Shown here in pieces: positions 26,472-35,285 of a stretch of 64,000 nt of DNA. A program made the translations under genes and the position numbers. Below the pieces are notes generated by a model. It was not told the origin of the DNA. It was given only the letters and a program-made list of their open reading frames with translations, and searched no databases. The stretch lies in the NCBI GenBank assembly GCA_944325355.1, contig CALUZS010000004.1:1-64000 (forward strand), in the 5' to 3' direction. This DNA is from an uncultured Parabacteroides sp. (lineage in GTDB: Bacteria; Bacteroidota; Bacteroidia; Bacteroidales; Tannerellaceae). Each line of letters opens with the position of its first letter. Position 1 is the first letter of the stretch.

Positions 26472-27653
26472 TTAAACAATACGTTGGTAAATTTCGGCAA
26501 GCTTCCGCTCATTGCTCTCCCACGTCCTGTACTCGAAAACATAATTCCGTGCCTTGGCGGCGTTTTCGTGACGGTTCTCCATGAACCGGGCGAGGGCGTT
26601 GTCCAATTCCCCGATTTCGGCATCCGATAGTTGCGGACCGGTTACCGTTATGCCGCAGCCGCTCTCTTTTATCATTTGTGGAGCATCTCCGGCGTATGTT
26701 GTCCCGATAAGCATCATTCCGGCAGCGAGATACTCCGCTGTCTTGGTAGGTGAAGCGTTGATGTTGACCAAGCTGTTTGCCCGTAAGACAAATCCGGCAT
26801 CTGTCATGGAAAGGTATGCCGGCATCTCGGATTGCTTCAGGCTTTTTACCATGTATGCACCATCCAGTTGTTGCAACTGTTTTTTGTAGGGGGTGATATC
26901 ATCGTTTGTGTAGAGACAGAAGAAGTAATCGGGGTTCCGCTTCCGCAACCGGATAACTGTGTCGATGGTCTCTGCGATGCATTGCCAGATGTGCAGCCCT
27001 CCGGAGTAGCATAGCACGGTTTTTCCTTCCAACCCGTACCGTTTTCTTAATGCCTGGCGTGTGTCGGGGATGAGGGATGCGAACGGTTCTGTCGAAATGT
27101 TGCAGGGAAGGATGTAGTTGGGGATAATGCTTTGTGCGTATGCTGCCAGATTGTTCCTTAGATTCTCCGAAACGGTGATGGTGGCAGCGGCACGTGCCAA
27201 GGCAAACCGGTTCTCTTCCGCCGCGTACCGGACCAGGTATTTAGCATATCCTCCCATCTCTATTTCCGGGACGAAGTCGGCATGAAAATCGACTACCAAC
27301 GGTATCGATGGCACGAACTTCGCGCAAGTAGCTGCAGAAGTTGTTTCCGCTTGAATGAAATCGACCGAATATTTTTGGCATATACGTTTCGTTACGGCTG
27401 CCCGGTACCATGCCGCAAGGCGGTGGAGGTGGAGCCTGTTCGGCAACGTATAGAAGAAGTGCGGTTTGATTCCTTCCGGGAAGCCCGACAGCTCTTTCCG
27501 CTTGTTCCCGATGCGACGGGTGTAAAAACCGAGAAAGATAACGTTGTAGCCCAACCGTTTCAGTGATACAGCCATGTTGAGTGTCCGTATTTTGTCGCCG
27601 GCATTTGTTCCGAGCGGGTATTTGCTATGTATGAGCAGTACGGTTTTTGTCAT
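26472..27653 (-). CDS. Glycosyltransferase family 4 (surface polysaccharide)
   Basis: The start is set at MTKTVLLIH (27653), 4 bases after wecB; the upstream frame extension lies inside wecB and is not GT-like. The 393-residue protein has the two-lobed GT-B layout, with GTNAGDKIRTLNMAVSL at the donor N-lobe and CYSGGLHIWQ and SPTKTAEYLAAGM (family E-x7-E-type region) in the C-lobe. It transfers an unknown sugar in the polysaccharide pathway. It is the last gene of the - strand operon that starts at 33.5 kb. Confidence 0.88.
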   Translation of the reverse strand: MTKTVLLIHSKYPLGTNAGDKIRTLNMAVSLKRLGYNVIFLGFYTRRIGNKRKELSGFPEGIKPHFFYTLPNRLHLHRLAAWYRAAVTKRICQKYSVDFIQAETTSAATCAKFVPSIPLVVDFHADFVPEIEMGGYAKYLVRYAAEENRFALARAAATITVSENLRNNLAAYAQSIIPNYILPCNISTEPFASLIPDTRQALRKRYGLEGKTVLCYSGGLHIWQCIAETIDTVIRLRKRNPDYFFCLYTNDDITPYKKQLQQLDGAYMVKSLKQSEMPAYLSMTDAGFVLRANSLVNINASPTKTAEYLAAGMMLIGTTYAGDAPQMIKESGCGITVTGPQLSDAEIGELDNALARFMENRHENAAKARNYVFEYRTWESNERKLAEIYQRIV

Positions 27654-27657
27654 GTCG

Positions 27658-28830
27658 TTATAGGTTTTGTTGCATGATTTCAATAATACGGGAGACGCTT
27701 TGCCCGTCTCCGTACGGGTTTGCGGCTTTTGACATCCGCAGGTAAGCAGCGTTGTTGTCCAACAGTTCGGAAACACCGGAGACGATGTTCCGGTAATCGG
27801 TACCAACCAGACGTGCCGTTCCGGCTTCGATGGCTTCCGGGCGTTCGGTCGTATCGCGCATGACCAATACCGGTTTCCCCAGTCCGGGAGCCTCTTCCTG
27901 TATGCCGCCGCTGTCGGTAAGGACGAAAAATGCCCGGTTCATCAGGTAGACAAACGGCAAGTAGGCAACCGGCTCTATCAGGAAGACGTTGGGGTATTCC
28001 GTGCGGTGCCTGTTCCCGAAGATTTGTGCGATAGGTTTCCGTACGTTCGGGTTCATGTGCATGGGGTAGACGAAGTCGGTATCGGGATATTTCAGGGAAA
28101 GATCCCGTATTGCCTGACAGATATGGAGGAATCCTTCGCCGAAGTTTTCCCTCCGGTGCCCGGTAATCAGAATCATTCGTTTCCCGTTGCCCCAAGCTTG
28201 TAAGCGTTCATTCCCGATACCTGACAATGACAGTACGGCTTCAACCGCTTTGCCGGTTTCCCGGTCGCTCATTATTCGTCCGGATACAAGATGGAGGGCG
28301 TCGATGACAGTGTTTCCGACAACATGTATCGAGCGATCCTTGATACCTTCCGCCAGCAGGTTGTCGCGGCTTAATGCGGTTGGGGCAAAATTGTATGTAG
28401 CGATGCGGGAGGTGATTTGCCGGTTCACCTCTTCAGGCCAAGGGCTGTAGATGTTGTGCGTTCGTAGCCCTGCTTCAACGTGGGCAACAGGTATTTGCAA
28501 GTAAAATGCCGACAGGGCGGCAGCCATTGAGGTCGTGGTGTCGCCGTGGACGAAAACAATATCGGGACGGACTTCCTGTAATACCTTCTTCATGCCGATG
28601 AGAATTTTCGAGGTGATGTCGAAGAGGTCCTGCTTCTTCGACATCACGTCCAGATCGAAATCCGGACGAATGCCGAACAGTTCCAGTACCTGGTCCAACA
28701 TTTCCCGGTGTTGTCCGGTCACGCAGACGTATGTTTTGAAATCGTTCCCGTTATTCTTGAACCCGATTGCCAGCGGACACATTTTGATGGCTTCCGGACG
28801 GGTACCAAAGACCAACATTACTTTTTTCAT
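27658..28830 (-). CDS. wecB: UDP-N-acetylglucosamine 2-epimerase (non-hydrolysing)
   Basis: WecB interconverts UDP-GlcNAc and UDP-ManNAc. The 390-residue protein has the family motifs: FGTRPEAIKMCPL at residue 8, HVEAGLRTHN near 120, TGHRRENFGEG near 208 and DSGGIQEEAPGLGKP near 290. Its start overlaps the licD stop by 4 bases. It supplies ManNAc-type sugars for the glycan; the dehydrogenase wecC is not in the operon, so ManNAc itself rather than ManNAcA may be used, unless wecC is elsewhere. Confidence 0.95.
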   Translation of the reverse strand: MKKVMLVFGTRPEAIKMCPLAIGFKNNGNDFKTYVCVTGQHREMLDQVLELFGIRPDFDLDVMSKKQDLFDITSKILIGMKKVLQEVRPDIVFVHGDTTTSMAAALSAFYLQIPVAHVEAGLRTHNIYSPWPEEVNRQITSRIATYNFAPTALSRDNLLAEGIKDRSIHVVGNTVIDALHLVSGRIMSDRETGKAVEAVLSLSGIGNERLQAWGNGKRMILITGHRRENFGEGFLHICQAIRDLSLKYPDTDFVYPMHMNPNVRKPIAQIFGNRHRTEYPNVFLIEPVAYLPFVYLMNRAFFVLTDSGGIQEEAPGLGKPVLVMRDTTERPEAIEAGTARLVGTDYRNIVSGVSELLDNNAAYLRMSKAANPYGDGQSVSRIIEIMQQNL

Positions 28831-29657
28831 TGCGAATCGTTGATGTTAAAATCTATTTTAGTAATATGACGTTCTATTTTATCTGCCGGTGGATATTCCC
28901 AATAGTTTCCGTATTGGGCTTTCAACATGGCATCGCTGTCCCTGGGTGCGAAGAAGGAATATCCTTCAAACTCCATTTCCTGCAAAGGAAATATCCACTC
29001 CTTCTTGAACTGTGTATTAAAGAACGAACCTAACGGATAACTCACGCTGCCCGGTTTGAGCAGGCGCGATATACTTACCAGTATTGGATAGGCGATACGG
29101 TGGATAAACTGATAACATAGCCGTAACAGGATATGCCGGACATGACTCTTCCGGCAGTCCGTCCTCCGCGCACAAGCCAGCAGCAGGCGTTGCATGTAAT
29201 AGGCGATTCGGTGACAGGGCTTTAAAGCCGGTTCCAGGAAGAATAAGTCGATATAGATGCCGTTGTATTTGTAGTAGCGGTCGTTGCTGTTCTCTTCTTT
29301 AATAACGGAATGCAGGCAACGTAACTTTTCATACGGTGCCACATAGTTGGCGTCCGTGTCATTGGCTTGCAGGGCGTAGCCGCAGCTGTCCGGCAGTTGT
29401 TTCAGCAGCCGGTGCAGTTTTTTGTGGTCTTTCTTGAGAAGTGCGATATCCAAATCGTCGTCCCAAGGGATAAACCCTTTATGCCTGACTGCCCCTAACA
29501 ACGTTCCTCCGGACAAGAAATAAGGGATGCCGTTCTTCCGGCAGAGGTCATCGATAAAGCGTAGCATCTCCAGCATTTTCTGTTGATGCCTGCGTAGGGA
29601 AGTTCCTTCGGCGTTCAGCTGTAACAGGAGGTCTATGTCTGCTTTTTCCTTATTCAT
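28827..29657 (-). CDS. LicD-family protein (phosphocholine or phospho-linker transferase)
   Basis: LicD proteins attach phosphocholine or related phosphodiester groups to cell-surface glycans. The 276-residue protein has the motif block SGGTLLGAVRHKGFIPWDDD at about residues 46-65. The DDDLDIAL segment carries the metal-binding Asp cluster. The start overlaps the Wzx stop by 8 bases. No choline-activation genes (licABC) are nearby, so the donor group could be CDP-linked glycerol, ribitol or another unit rather than choline. Confidence 0.88.
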   Translation of the reverse strand: MNKEKADIDLLLQLNAEGTSLRRHQQKMLEMLRFIDDLCRKNGIPYFLSGGTLLGAVRHKGFIPWDDDLDIALLKKDHKKLHRLLKQLPDSCGYALQANDTDANYVAPYEKLRCLHSVIKEENSNDRYYKYNGIYIDLFFLEPALKPCHRIAYYMQRLLLACARRTDCRKSHVRHILLRLCYQFIHRIAYPILVSISRLLKPGSVSYPLGSFFNTQFKKEWIFPLQEMEFEGYSFFAPRDSDAMLKAQYGNYWEYPPADKIERHITKIDFNINDSQ

Positions 29658-31062
29658 CGTTACTCTGTTGCGGTTTTAAGAACCGGAATGCGAAACTTTT
29701 CAGGTCGTTCCGGTAAATGAATAGCGTTATACCTGTGATTACAATAATATATATTATCGAAAATGGAATGCTGTTTTGGTAATATACATAGAGGGATGCC
29801 GACAGTCCGAGCAACAGCAGGAAGAGCGGTTTGGCGTTCAGGTGTATTCGCAGCTTTCCCCGAATCAACAGGATGCGCAAGGCTACGTTCGCCAGCGAGC
29901 TGGTTACCACTGCCAGGATGGCGCCCTCCAATCCCATGTAGCGTATAAAGAGAGGGACGAGTACAATGTTCAGCAAACATGCCGTGCCGGTGGAATAGAT
30001 GATGATGTTGGTGGATTTCATTGCGGCGTAGATTTGTCCCATGAATGCACTTAGTGCGCCCATGATGGCAGCCAGTATGCAGAGCGGTATGATTCCGTAG
30101 GATGCGGCATAGTCTGTCCCGATTAAGTACGGGAAGAGTATGGATGCAGCTTGGATAAACAGGGCTGAACCGATGATGACAATCGCCAGCAGCAGGTTGA
30201 TGGCTTTACTGTAAAAAATGTCCAGCTCTTTGCTTCGTTCGCTCCCTTTTTGGAAAATAACCTCTTGCCATGCCATGGTGAAGCAGGTGGAAAAGAGGTT
30301 GATTGCCAGACCGAATTTTGCGCCAATCGAATAGATCCCGTTTGCTTCGAGTCCCAGTTTCGCCGAGATGGCAATGTTTGAGTAGCCTGTAAGCAACCAG
30401 TAAGCCAGCGAGTTCAGCGACAGCGGCAGGGAGAACCAAAACAGTTTCTTCAGCAGGGAAATATTGAAGTGTTTGAGGGATAATCTCTTATGGAGTTTGA
30501 TTTTCTGTTCAAGCATCATGATTTGGACGAAAAATCCAAGTGCCATGGAGATGAACAGGGATTTGACATCGAATCCCAAACCGACAATGAGGAGAATGTT
30601 GCTCGACGCCGTGACAAATGTCGCAACAACGCCGGAGGTGGCGAACCGTTTGTTGTAGCCGTATGCACGGGCAAGGTATCCCATCAGGTTGTTGAGGGCG
30701 ACGCCTATTCCGCATATATAGATATATATCCAGTACCGTATGGGGTGGATTAGCTCTATGGTTATCCCGGCTACCAGATAGAGGAGCAGGGAACAGGAGA
30801 AAATAAAGATGCCGTTGGTCAGTATCGAATTATCATCCTCTTTGCCATCGAAATGGAAACGCATGATTGCAACGTAAATATCAATGAAAAGAAACGTGAC
30901 GATAAGAGTCAGGTAAGTACAGGCGACATCGTAATAGCCGAAGTCTTCGGGGGCGATATAGGTAGTATAGATGGGCAGCAGGAAAAACAGGATTAGTTTC
31001 GATAAGATGTTTCCTACGAAATAGAATCCGGAGGATTTTAGAAAGGAGGATACTGTGCCCAT
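29650..31062 (-). CDS. Wzx-type polysaccharide flippase
   Basis: The start is set at MGTVSSFLK (31062). The 470-residue protein has 12-14 membrane helices in the polysaccharide-transporter (PST/MATE-like) pattern: SSGFYFVGNILSKLILFFLLP near the N-terminus and long hydrophobic stretches throughout. It should flip lipid-linked repeat units across the inner membrane. It sits in the middle of the operon, 13 bases after the chain-length gene and overlapping licD by 8 bases. Confidence 0.9.
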   Translation of the reverse strand: MGTVSSFLKSSGFYFVGNILSKLILFFLLPIYTTYIAPEDFGYYDVACTYLTLIVTFLFIDIYVAIMRFHFDGKEDDNSILTNGIFIFSCSLLLYLVAGITIELIHPIRYWIYIYICGIGVALNNLMGYLARAYGYNKRFATSGVVATFVTASSNILLIVGLGFDVKSLFISMALGFFVQIMMLEQKIKLHKRLSLKHFNISLLKKLFWFSLPLSLNSLAYWLLTGYSNIAISAKLGLEANGIYSIGAKFGLAINLFSTCFTMAWQEVIFQKGSERSKELDIFYSKAINLLLAIVIIGSALFIQAASILFPYLIGTDYAASYGIIPLCILAAIMGALSAFMGQIYAAMKSTNIIIYSTGTACLLNIVLVPLFIRYMGLEGAILAVVTSSLANVALRILLIRGKLRIHLNAKPLFLLLLGLSASLYVYYQNSIPFSIIYIIVITGITLFIYRNDLKSFAFRFLKPQQSNDE

Positions 31063-31075
31063 TTTCTGATCTCCT

Positions 31076-32674
31076 TTATTTTTTACAACTATCCTTGTAG
31101 GCTTCGAGCAACTCTTTTGCGTGGTTCTTGACAAACAGGCAACCTACCGGCACAATGATCGTGAACATAAGCATGCCGATGGCAGCGTACAGTTTGCGTG
31201 GGGCTACCGGTCTTTTTTTCGCATATACAGCTTCGATGGTTCGTGCCCGTTGATGCCAGTCACCGCTGTTGAGGGCAATCTCTTCTTTTTTCTGCAAGAG
31301 TATCAGATATACCGCCTGGTAGATTTCCTGCTTCCGTTTGATGTCCATATACCCTTTTTCGACAGAAGGGATGCTGCCCATCTTGGCGAGGATTGATTTC
31401 TCTTTCGTCTTTAAATCGGAGATGGTCAGTTCCAAGCTTTGCCGTGCGTTTTCAATGGAACGGAAAACGCTTTGCCGGAGCTGTTCTATCTGCCGTTCGC
31501 TCTTTTCCAGGAGAGGATTGTCGGCTTTGGATGTCAGAAGAATGCTTTCCCGTTCCAAGAGAGCGTCGTTATACAATAGAATCGGGCTGTTCTTGTCGGA
31601 ACTTTGTCCGGTAGATAACAAGGACGGAACCAGATTGTAGCGGTTTTCCGGATCCTTGATATAGGCATCCAGCAGTTCGATGACGTTCGCTTGTGCTTCG
31701 AGGTCGATTATTTTCATTTGCAGTTCTTTCATCTGTGCGGAATAAAACTGCATGTCATACTCGATGTCTGTTATCTGGTGCTCCAGCTTGTATGCTTCCA
31801 AAGTAAGTTCCGTTGCGTTCAAGTCGGTAATAACTGAATTCAACCTTTCGTCGAGGAAGCGGGTAGAGCTTTCCCCTTCCCGTTTTTTGTTTTCCCCTTC
31901 CTGCTGGTTGTAGAGCACAATCAAGGTATTCAAAAGGTCGATGCCGCGTTGTTTTTCGTAATCCCGGTAGCCTAATTCGAGGACATTCGAACTTTTTGAA
32001 TATTCATCAATCGACAGAGATTCAGAGAGCTCTTCGGCTACCCATCGTGCCGGCTGGTAAGTTGCTTTTACCTTGTACGGATAGTGTTGCAGCTCTTTTA
32101 CGGAGAGCATGAAAATTCCTTCGCCGATTTTTATGGTTGCCGGCAATGCGGTGAATGAAAATTCATATTCGTTTTTTGTACTTTTTACAGATACCCGGAT
32201 ATCGGATTCCGACAAAATGTTGATGTTGAAATCAATTGCTTCCCACAAATTCCTGTTGGTGGCTGAATCTGCTGATAAAGCCAAGGGAACATTGTACATA
32301 TTATATTTGTAGGCAAAAGGTTTTGCATAGTTTACTTGCAATCCCAGTTGCAGAACGGCTTTTTCCAATAGTGAGACCGACATGAACTTTGCGGTTTCGT
32401 CGTCGATTGTCAGAGAACTGCTGCTACTTCCTAATCCGAATGATTTCAATATACCCGACATCCCGTTCAGGTTTCCGCCGTTTGTACCACCCAATGGCTG
32501 GTCCGGACGCAGTTCGACTTTTGCCGCAATCTCATAGGTTTTCGGAACCAATAGCAGATAGGCGGCAGCTAATAGGATGGAAATGCCAAAAGCTGTGGCA
32601 AAGTATTTCCATTGGTGGATGTAGTCGACCAACAGCTGCTTCAGACTGATATTTTCTTTGTCGTTTTGTATCAT
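31076..32674 (-). CDS. Wzc/Wzz-type chain-length and export co-polymerase without kinase domain
   Basis: The 532-residue protein has two membrane helices (about 21-41 and 497-519) flanking a large periplasmic domain with long coiled-coil segments (about 230-470). The second helix is followed only by a short basic tail, so the cytoplasmic tyrosine-kinase domain of Wzc is absent. The region before helix 2 has a GNVR-like portion. The protein should control chain length and bridge to the outer-membrane exporter 7 bases upstream. Regulation by tyrosine phosphorylation would need a separate kinase, which is not seen here. Confidence 0.85.
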   Translation of the reverse strand: MIQNDKENISLKQLLVDYIHQWKYFATAFGISILLAAAYLLLVPKTYEIAAKVELRPDQPLGGTNGGNLNGMSGILKSFGLGSSSSSLTIDDETAKFMSVSLLEKAVLQLGLQVNYAKPFAYKYNMYNVPLALSADSATNRNLWEAIDFNINILSESDIRVSVKSTKNEYEFSFTALPATIKIGEGIFMLSVKELQHYPYKVKATYQPARWVAEELSESLSIDEYSKSSNVLELGYRDYEKQRGIDLLNTLIVLYNQQEGENKKREGESSTRFLDERLNSVITDLNATELTLEAYKLEHQITDIEYDMQFYSAQMKELQMKIIDLEAQANVIELLDAYIKDPENRYNLVPSLLSTGQSSDKNSPILLYNDALLERESILLTSKADNPLLEKSERQIEQLRQSVFRSIENARQSLELTISDLKTKEKSILAKMGSIPSVEKGYMDIKRKQEIYQAVYLILLQKKEEIALNSGDWHQRARTIEAVYAKKRPVAPRKLYAAIGMLMFTIIVPVGCLFVKNHAKELLEAYKDSCKK

Positions 32675-32681
32675 GAATCTC

Positions 32682-33488
32682 TTATTTCTTTAATGAAACC
32701 AGGGTTACAACCATCGATGTGATGACAGAGATGGCACTTAATATGGTAGAAAAAAACGTGACGTTGTACTGTTGTGCCTGGCTGTACCGGTAGTTCCGTT
32801 TTTTTGCGTCGTTGGGTTCTACATAGACAATATCGTTTTGCCGTAAATAGTAATAGGGCGATGCGAATGTTTCCGTCTCAGTCAGGTCAATCCGTCCGAA
32901 CTTTTTCTCACCGTTCTCCTCCCGTACAACCAACACATTGGTTCGATTTGCATTTATGGTTAAGTCTCCTGCCTGTCCGATGGCGTCCAGAATGGAAATC
33001 CGGTCGCTTGTTACATTCAATGTCCCGGGTTTAGCCACTTCTCCGATGACTGTGACTTTGAAGTTTGTGATTTGTACCGAAACTAACGGGTCTTTTACAT
33101 ATTTGGAAATCTCCGATTCGAGCAAATCCGACAGTTCTTCCCGGGTCAGTCCTCCGGCTTTCACTTCACCGATTACCGGAAATTTGATTTTGCCGTTTTT
33201 GTCGACTTGGTAGTTGTAAAGCGATTCCGTAGCGGCTGTCGGTTGTTCACCCTCTTTAGCAGAAGCAAATGCCGGTGGATTGAAAGGAGTTACGACATTG
33301 GGGTCCCATGCAGATACCGTGATGTTCAATAAATCTCCCGGCATAATGGAGGTATTGTATGTTTGGTGCATATCCGAGAGTTCTTTTGCCGTCAGGTTGT
33401 CTACGCCTTCAAAGTAGGCTACATTTTTCGGTGTGGAACAAGCGGATAAAAATAGCACGGATAACAAACTTCCGATAAGTTGTTTCAT
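32682..33488 (-). CDS. Wza-type outer-membrane polysaccharide export lipoprotein
   Basis: The 268-residue lipoprotein has the lipobox LFLSAC at 12-17, a poly-export domain (SIMPGDLLNITVSAW near residue 48) and one SLBB-like domain (VTVIGEVAKPGTLNV near 148). It ends in a hydrophobic C-terminal helix (VTFFSTILSAISVITSMVV), the expected membrane anchor in these short forms. It is the first gene of the polysaccharide operon. No TAnnTTTG box is clear just upstream of it, so the promoter may be weak or regulated. Confidence 0.92.
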   Translation of the reverse strand: MKQLIGSLLSVLFLSACSTPKNVAYFEGVDNLTAKELSDMHQTYNTSIMPGDLLNITVSAWDPNVVTPFNPPAFASAKEGEQPTAATESLYNYQVDKNGKIKFPVIGEVKAGGLTREELSDLLESEISKYVKDPLVSVQITNFKVTVIGEVAKPGTLNVTSDRISILDAIGQAGDLTINANRTNVLVVREENGEKKFGRIDLTETETFASPYYYLRQNDIVYVEPNDAKKRNYRYSQAQQYNVTFFSTILSAISVITSMVVTLVSLKK

Positions 33489-33606
33489 ATTTTCTGTTTT
33501 TACTGTTTTTTATTTAACGAACAAGATGTAAAAAAAGTATATTTAGTTGCATGGCGCTGCAAAAAATATATGGAGACGCTTCTGCTGTTTTTCTTTTTTG
33601 CAGAAT

Positions 33607-33639
33607 ATTGCAAATACTCGGAATTATTCCGTATGTTTG
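33607..33639 (+). promoter_or_regulatory. Promoter of cvfB
   Basis: ATTG (33607-33610), 21 bases, TATGTTTG (33632-33639). The -7 box matches fully and the -33 has one mismatch. The gene starts 20 bases further on. Confidence 0.65.
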
Positions 33640-33658
33640 TTGCAAATAAACGAAAAAT

Positions 33659-34486
33659 ATGGTAGAAATCGGCAAAATAAATAGGCTTAAAATTAAAAAG
33701 CAGGTAGATTTCGGCGTATACCTGGATGGAGACGGGCAGGAAATACTTCTTCCCAAACGATATGTTCCGGAGGGGGCACAACCCGGAGATGAGCTATCTG
33801 TATTCCTTTATCACGACAATGAAGGACGGTTGATAGCTACAACCGACAAACCGTATGCCCAAGTGGGAGAGTTCCAATACATGGAAGTAAAGTCGGTGAA
33901 CCAGGTCGGCGCTTTTCTGGAGTGGGGCATCATGAAAGATTTGCTTGTCCCTTACAAAGAGCAGAACGGGCGTATGAGGGAAGGCGGATGGTATTTGGTT
34001 TATGTCAGGCTTGACGAAAAGTCGGGTCGAATCATGGCGTCAGCCCGGATAAATAAGTTTTTGAATAACGTTCCCCCGGAATACGACCAGAACGAATCGG
34101 TCGACCTGATAGTGGCGGATGAGACGGATATCGGTTATAAGGTGATTATCAACAACCGGCATTGGGGTATGGTCTATCGAAACGAAGTGTTCCAGCGGTT
34201 AGAGAAAGGAGAGCATTTGAGAGGATATGTCAAGGAGGTTCGTGATGATGATAAAATAGATGTAAGCCTTACTCCGCTGGGCTATCAGAAAGTGGAGGGA
34301 ATAAGTGCTATTATCTTGGATTCGCTGAAAGCGCAAGGGGGATTCCTTGCCGTACACGACAAGAGTAATCCGGATCTTATTTATTCGTTGTTCAGATGTA
34401 GTAAGAAAAGTTTCAAACAGGCGATAGGTTCCTTGTACAAACAGCAGTTGATAACAATTGAACGTGACGGTATTCGTCTGGTTTGA
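33659..34486 (+). CDS. cvfB: CvfB-like S1-domain RNA-binding protein
   Basis: The 275-residue protein has tandem S1-type OB-folds and a C-terminal winged helix. Visible features are VDFGVYLDGDGQEILLPKRYVP at residue 17, VNQVGAFLEWGIMKDLLVPY near 80, a third S1 near 150-225 (GYKVIINNRHWGMVY), and a helix-turn-helix-like end with RCSKKSFKQAIGSLYKQQL. CvfB homologues are regulatory RNA-binding proteins in Gram-positive bacteria; here the role is unknown. It is divergent from the polysaccharide operon and monocistronic, with a bidirectional terminator behind it. Confidence 0.88.
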   Translation: MVEIGKINRLKIKKQVDFGVYLDGDGQEILLPKRYVPEGAQPGDELSVFLYHDNEGRLIATTDKPYAQVGEFQYMEVKSVNQVGAFLEWGIMKDLLVPYKEQNGRMREGGWYLVYVRLDEKSGRIMASARINKFLNNVPPEYDQNESVDLIVADETDIGYKVIINNRHWGMVYRNEVFQRLEKGEHLRGYVKEVRDDDKIDVSLTPLGYQKVEGISAIILDSLKAQGGFLAVHDKSNPDLIYSLFRCSKKSFKQAIGSLYKQQLITIERDGIRLV

Positions 34487-34499
34487 CAGAATGGAAAAG

Positions 34500-34533
34500 A
34501 AAAGGAGTTTGCAAAAACCGCAAACTCCTTTTT
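34500..34533. terminator. Bidirectional terminator
   Basis: AAAAGGAGTTTGC (34500-34512), loop AAAAACC, GCAAACTCC (34520-34528) then TTTTT. The A-run on the left serves as a T-run for the minus strand. It ends both cvfB and rubrerythrin, which converge here. Confidence 0.85.
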
Positions 34534-34555
34534 CTGTTTATCTGAATTGAGAATT

Positions 34556-35110
34556 TTATTTTTTGAAATAGCGGTTGTATAATCCTTCAAATCCTTTGCC
34601 ATGACGTGCTTCATCCTTAGCCATTTCATGAACTGTATCGTGGATGGCGTCCAGATTCAATTGTTTTGCACGTGTAGCAATACGTTTCTTGTCTTCGCAA
34701 GCTCCGCATTCAGCGTTCATTCTCTTTTCAACGTTTGTCTTAGTATCCCAAACTACATCGCCCAAAAGCTCTGCGAATTTCGCAGCGTGTTCAGCTTCTT
34801 CCCAAGCATAGCGCTTGAAAGCTTCTGCAATTTCCGGATAACCTTCGCGATCGGCCTGGCGGCTCATCGCTAAATACATTCCCACTTCGGTGCATTCACC
34901 CATGAAATGAGCATTTAAGTCCTTGATCATTTCGTCATCGCACCCTTTTGCTACTCCGATAACATGCTCGTCAGCGAAAGTCAAAGCTCCGGCTGTTTCT
35001 ACCAGTTCTTTGAATTTGCTTTTCGGTTGTTTACACTGTGGGCAAAAATCAGGAGCTTCATCTCCTTCATGAACGTAACCGCATACTGTACAAATCCACT
35101 TTTTCTTCAT
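34556..35110 (-). CDS. Rubrerythrin, reverse domain order
   Basis: Rubrerythrins reduce peroxide in anaerobes. The 184-residue protein has the rubredoxin domain first (Cys7, Cys10, Cys23, Cys26 in CTVCGY and CPQCKQ), followed by the ferritin-like di-iron domain (about 55-180) with [11 protein letters not shown] and [12 protein letters not shown]; the classical order is the other way round. The last residues (RYFKK) follow a [10 protein letters not shown] metal-binding helix. A full -7 box lies 70 bases upstream. Confidence 0.93.
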   Translation of the reverse strand: MKKKWICTVCGYVHEGDEAPDFCPQCKQPKSKFKELVETAGALTFADEHVIGVAKGCDDEMIKDLNAHFMGECTEVGMYLAMSRQADREGYPEIAEAFKRYAWEEAEHAAKFAELLGDVVWDTKTNVEKRMNAECGACEDKKRIATRAKQLNLDAIHDTVHEMAKDEARHGKGFEGLYNRYFKK

Positions 35111-35180
35111 ACTCTAATCTTTTAATTGGTTTATAAATTTACGTAAGCTATTTTGTTTTCCTTTACGTTTTTCTTCATTG

Positions 35181-35212
35181 CAAATTTACTAAAAAGAGAA
35201 GCTCTTGTCAAG
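35181..35212 (-). promoter_or_regulatory. Promoter of rubrerythrin
   Basis: On the minus strand CTTG (35209-35212), 20 bases, TAAATTTG (35181-35188). The -7 is a full match; the -33 has one mismatch. Confidence 0.6.
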
Positions 35213-35285
35213 AGATTTTCCAATAAATAAATTTTATCGGCTTATTGATAAAACTTATATCTGGAGGAAACAGGCTGCCGTACAG

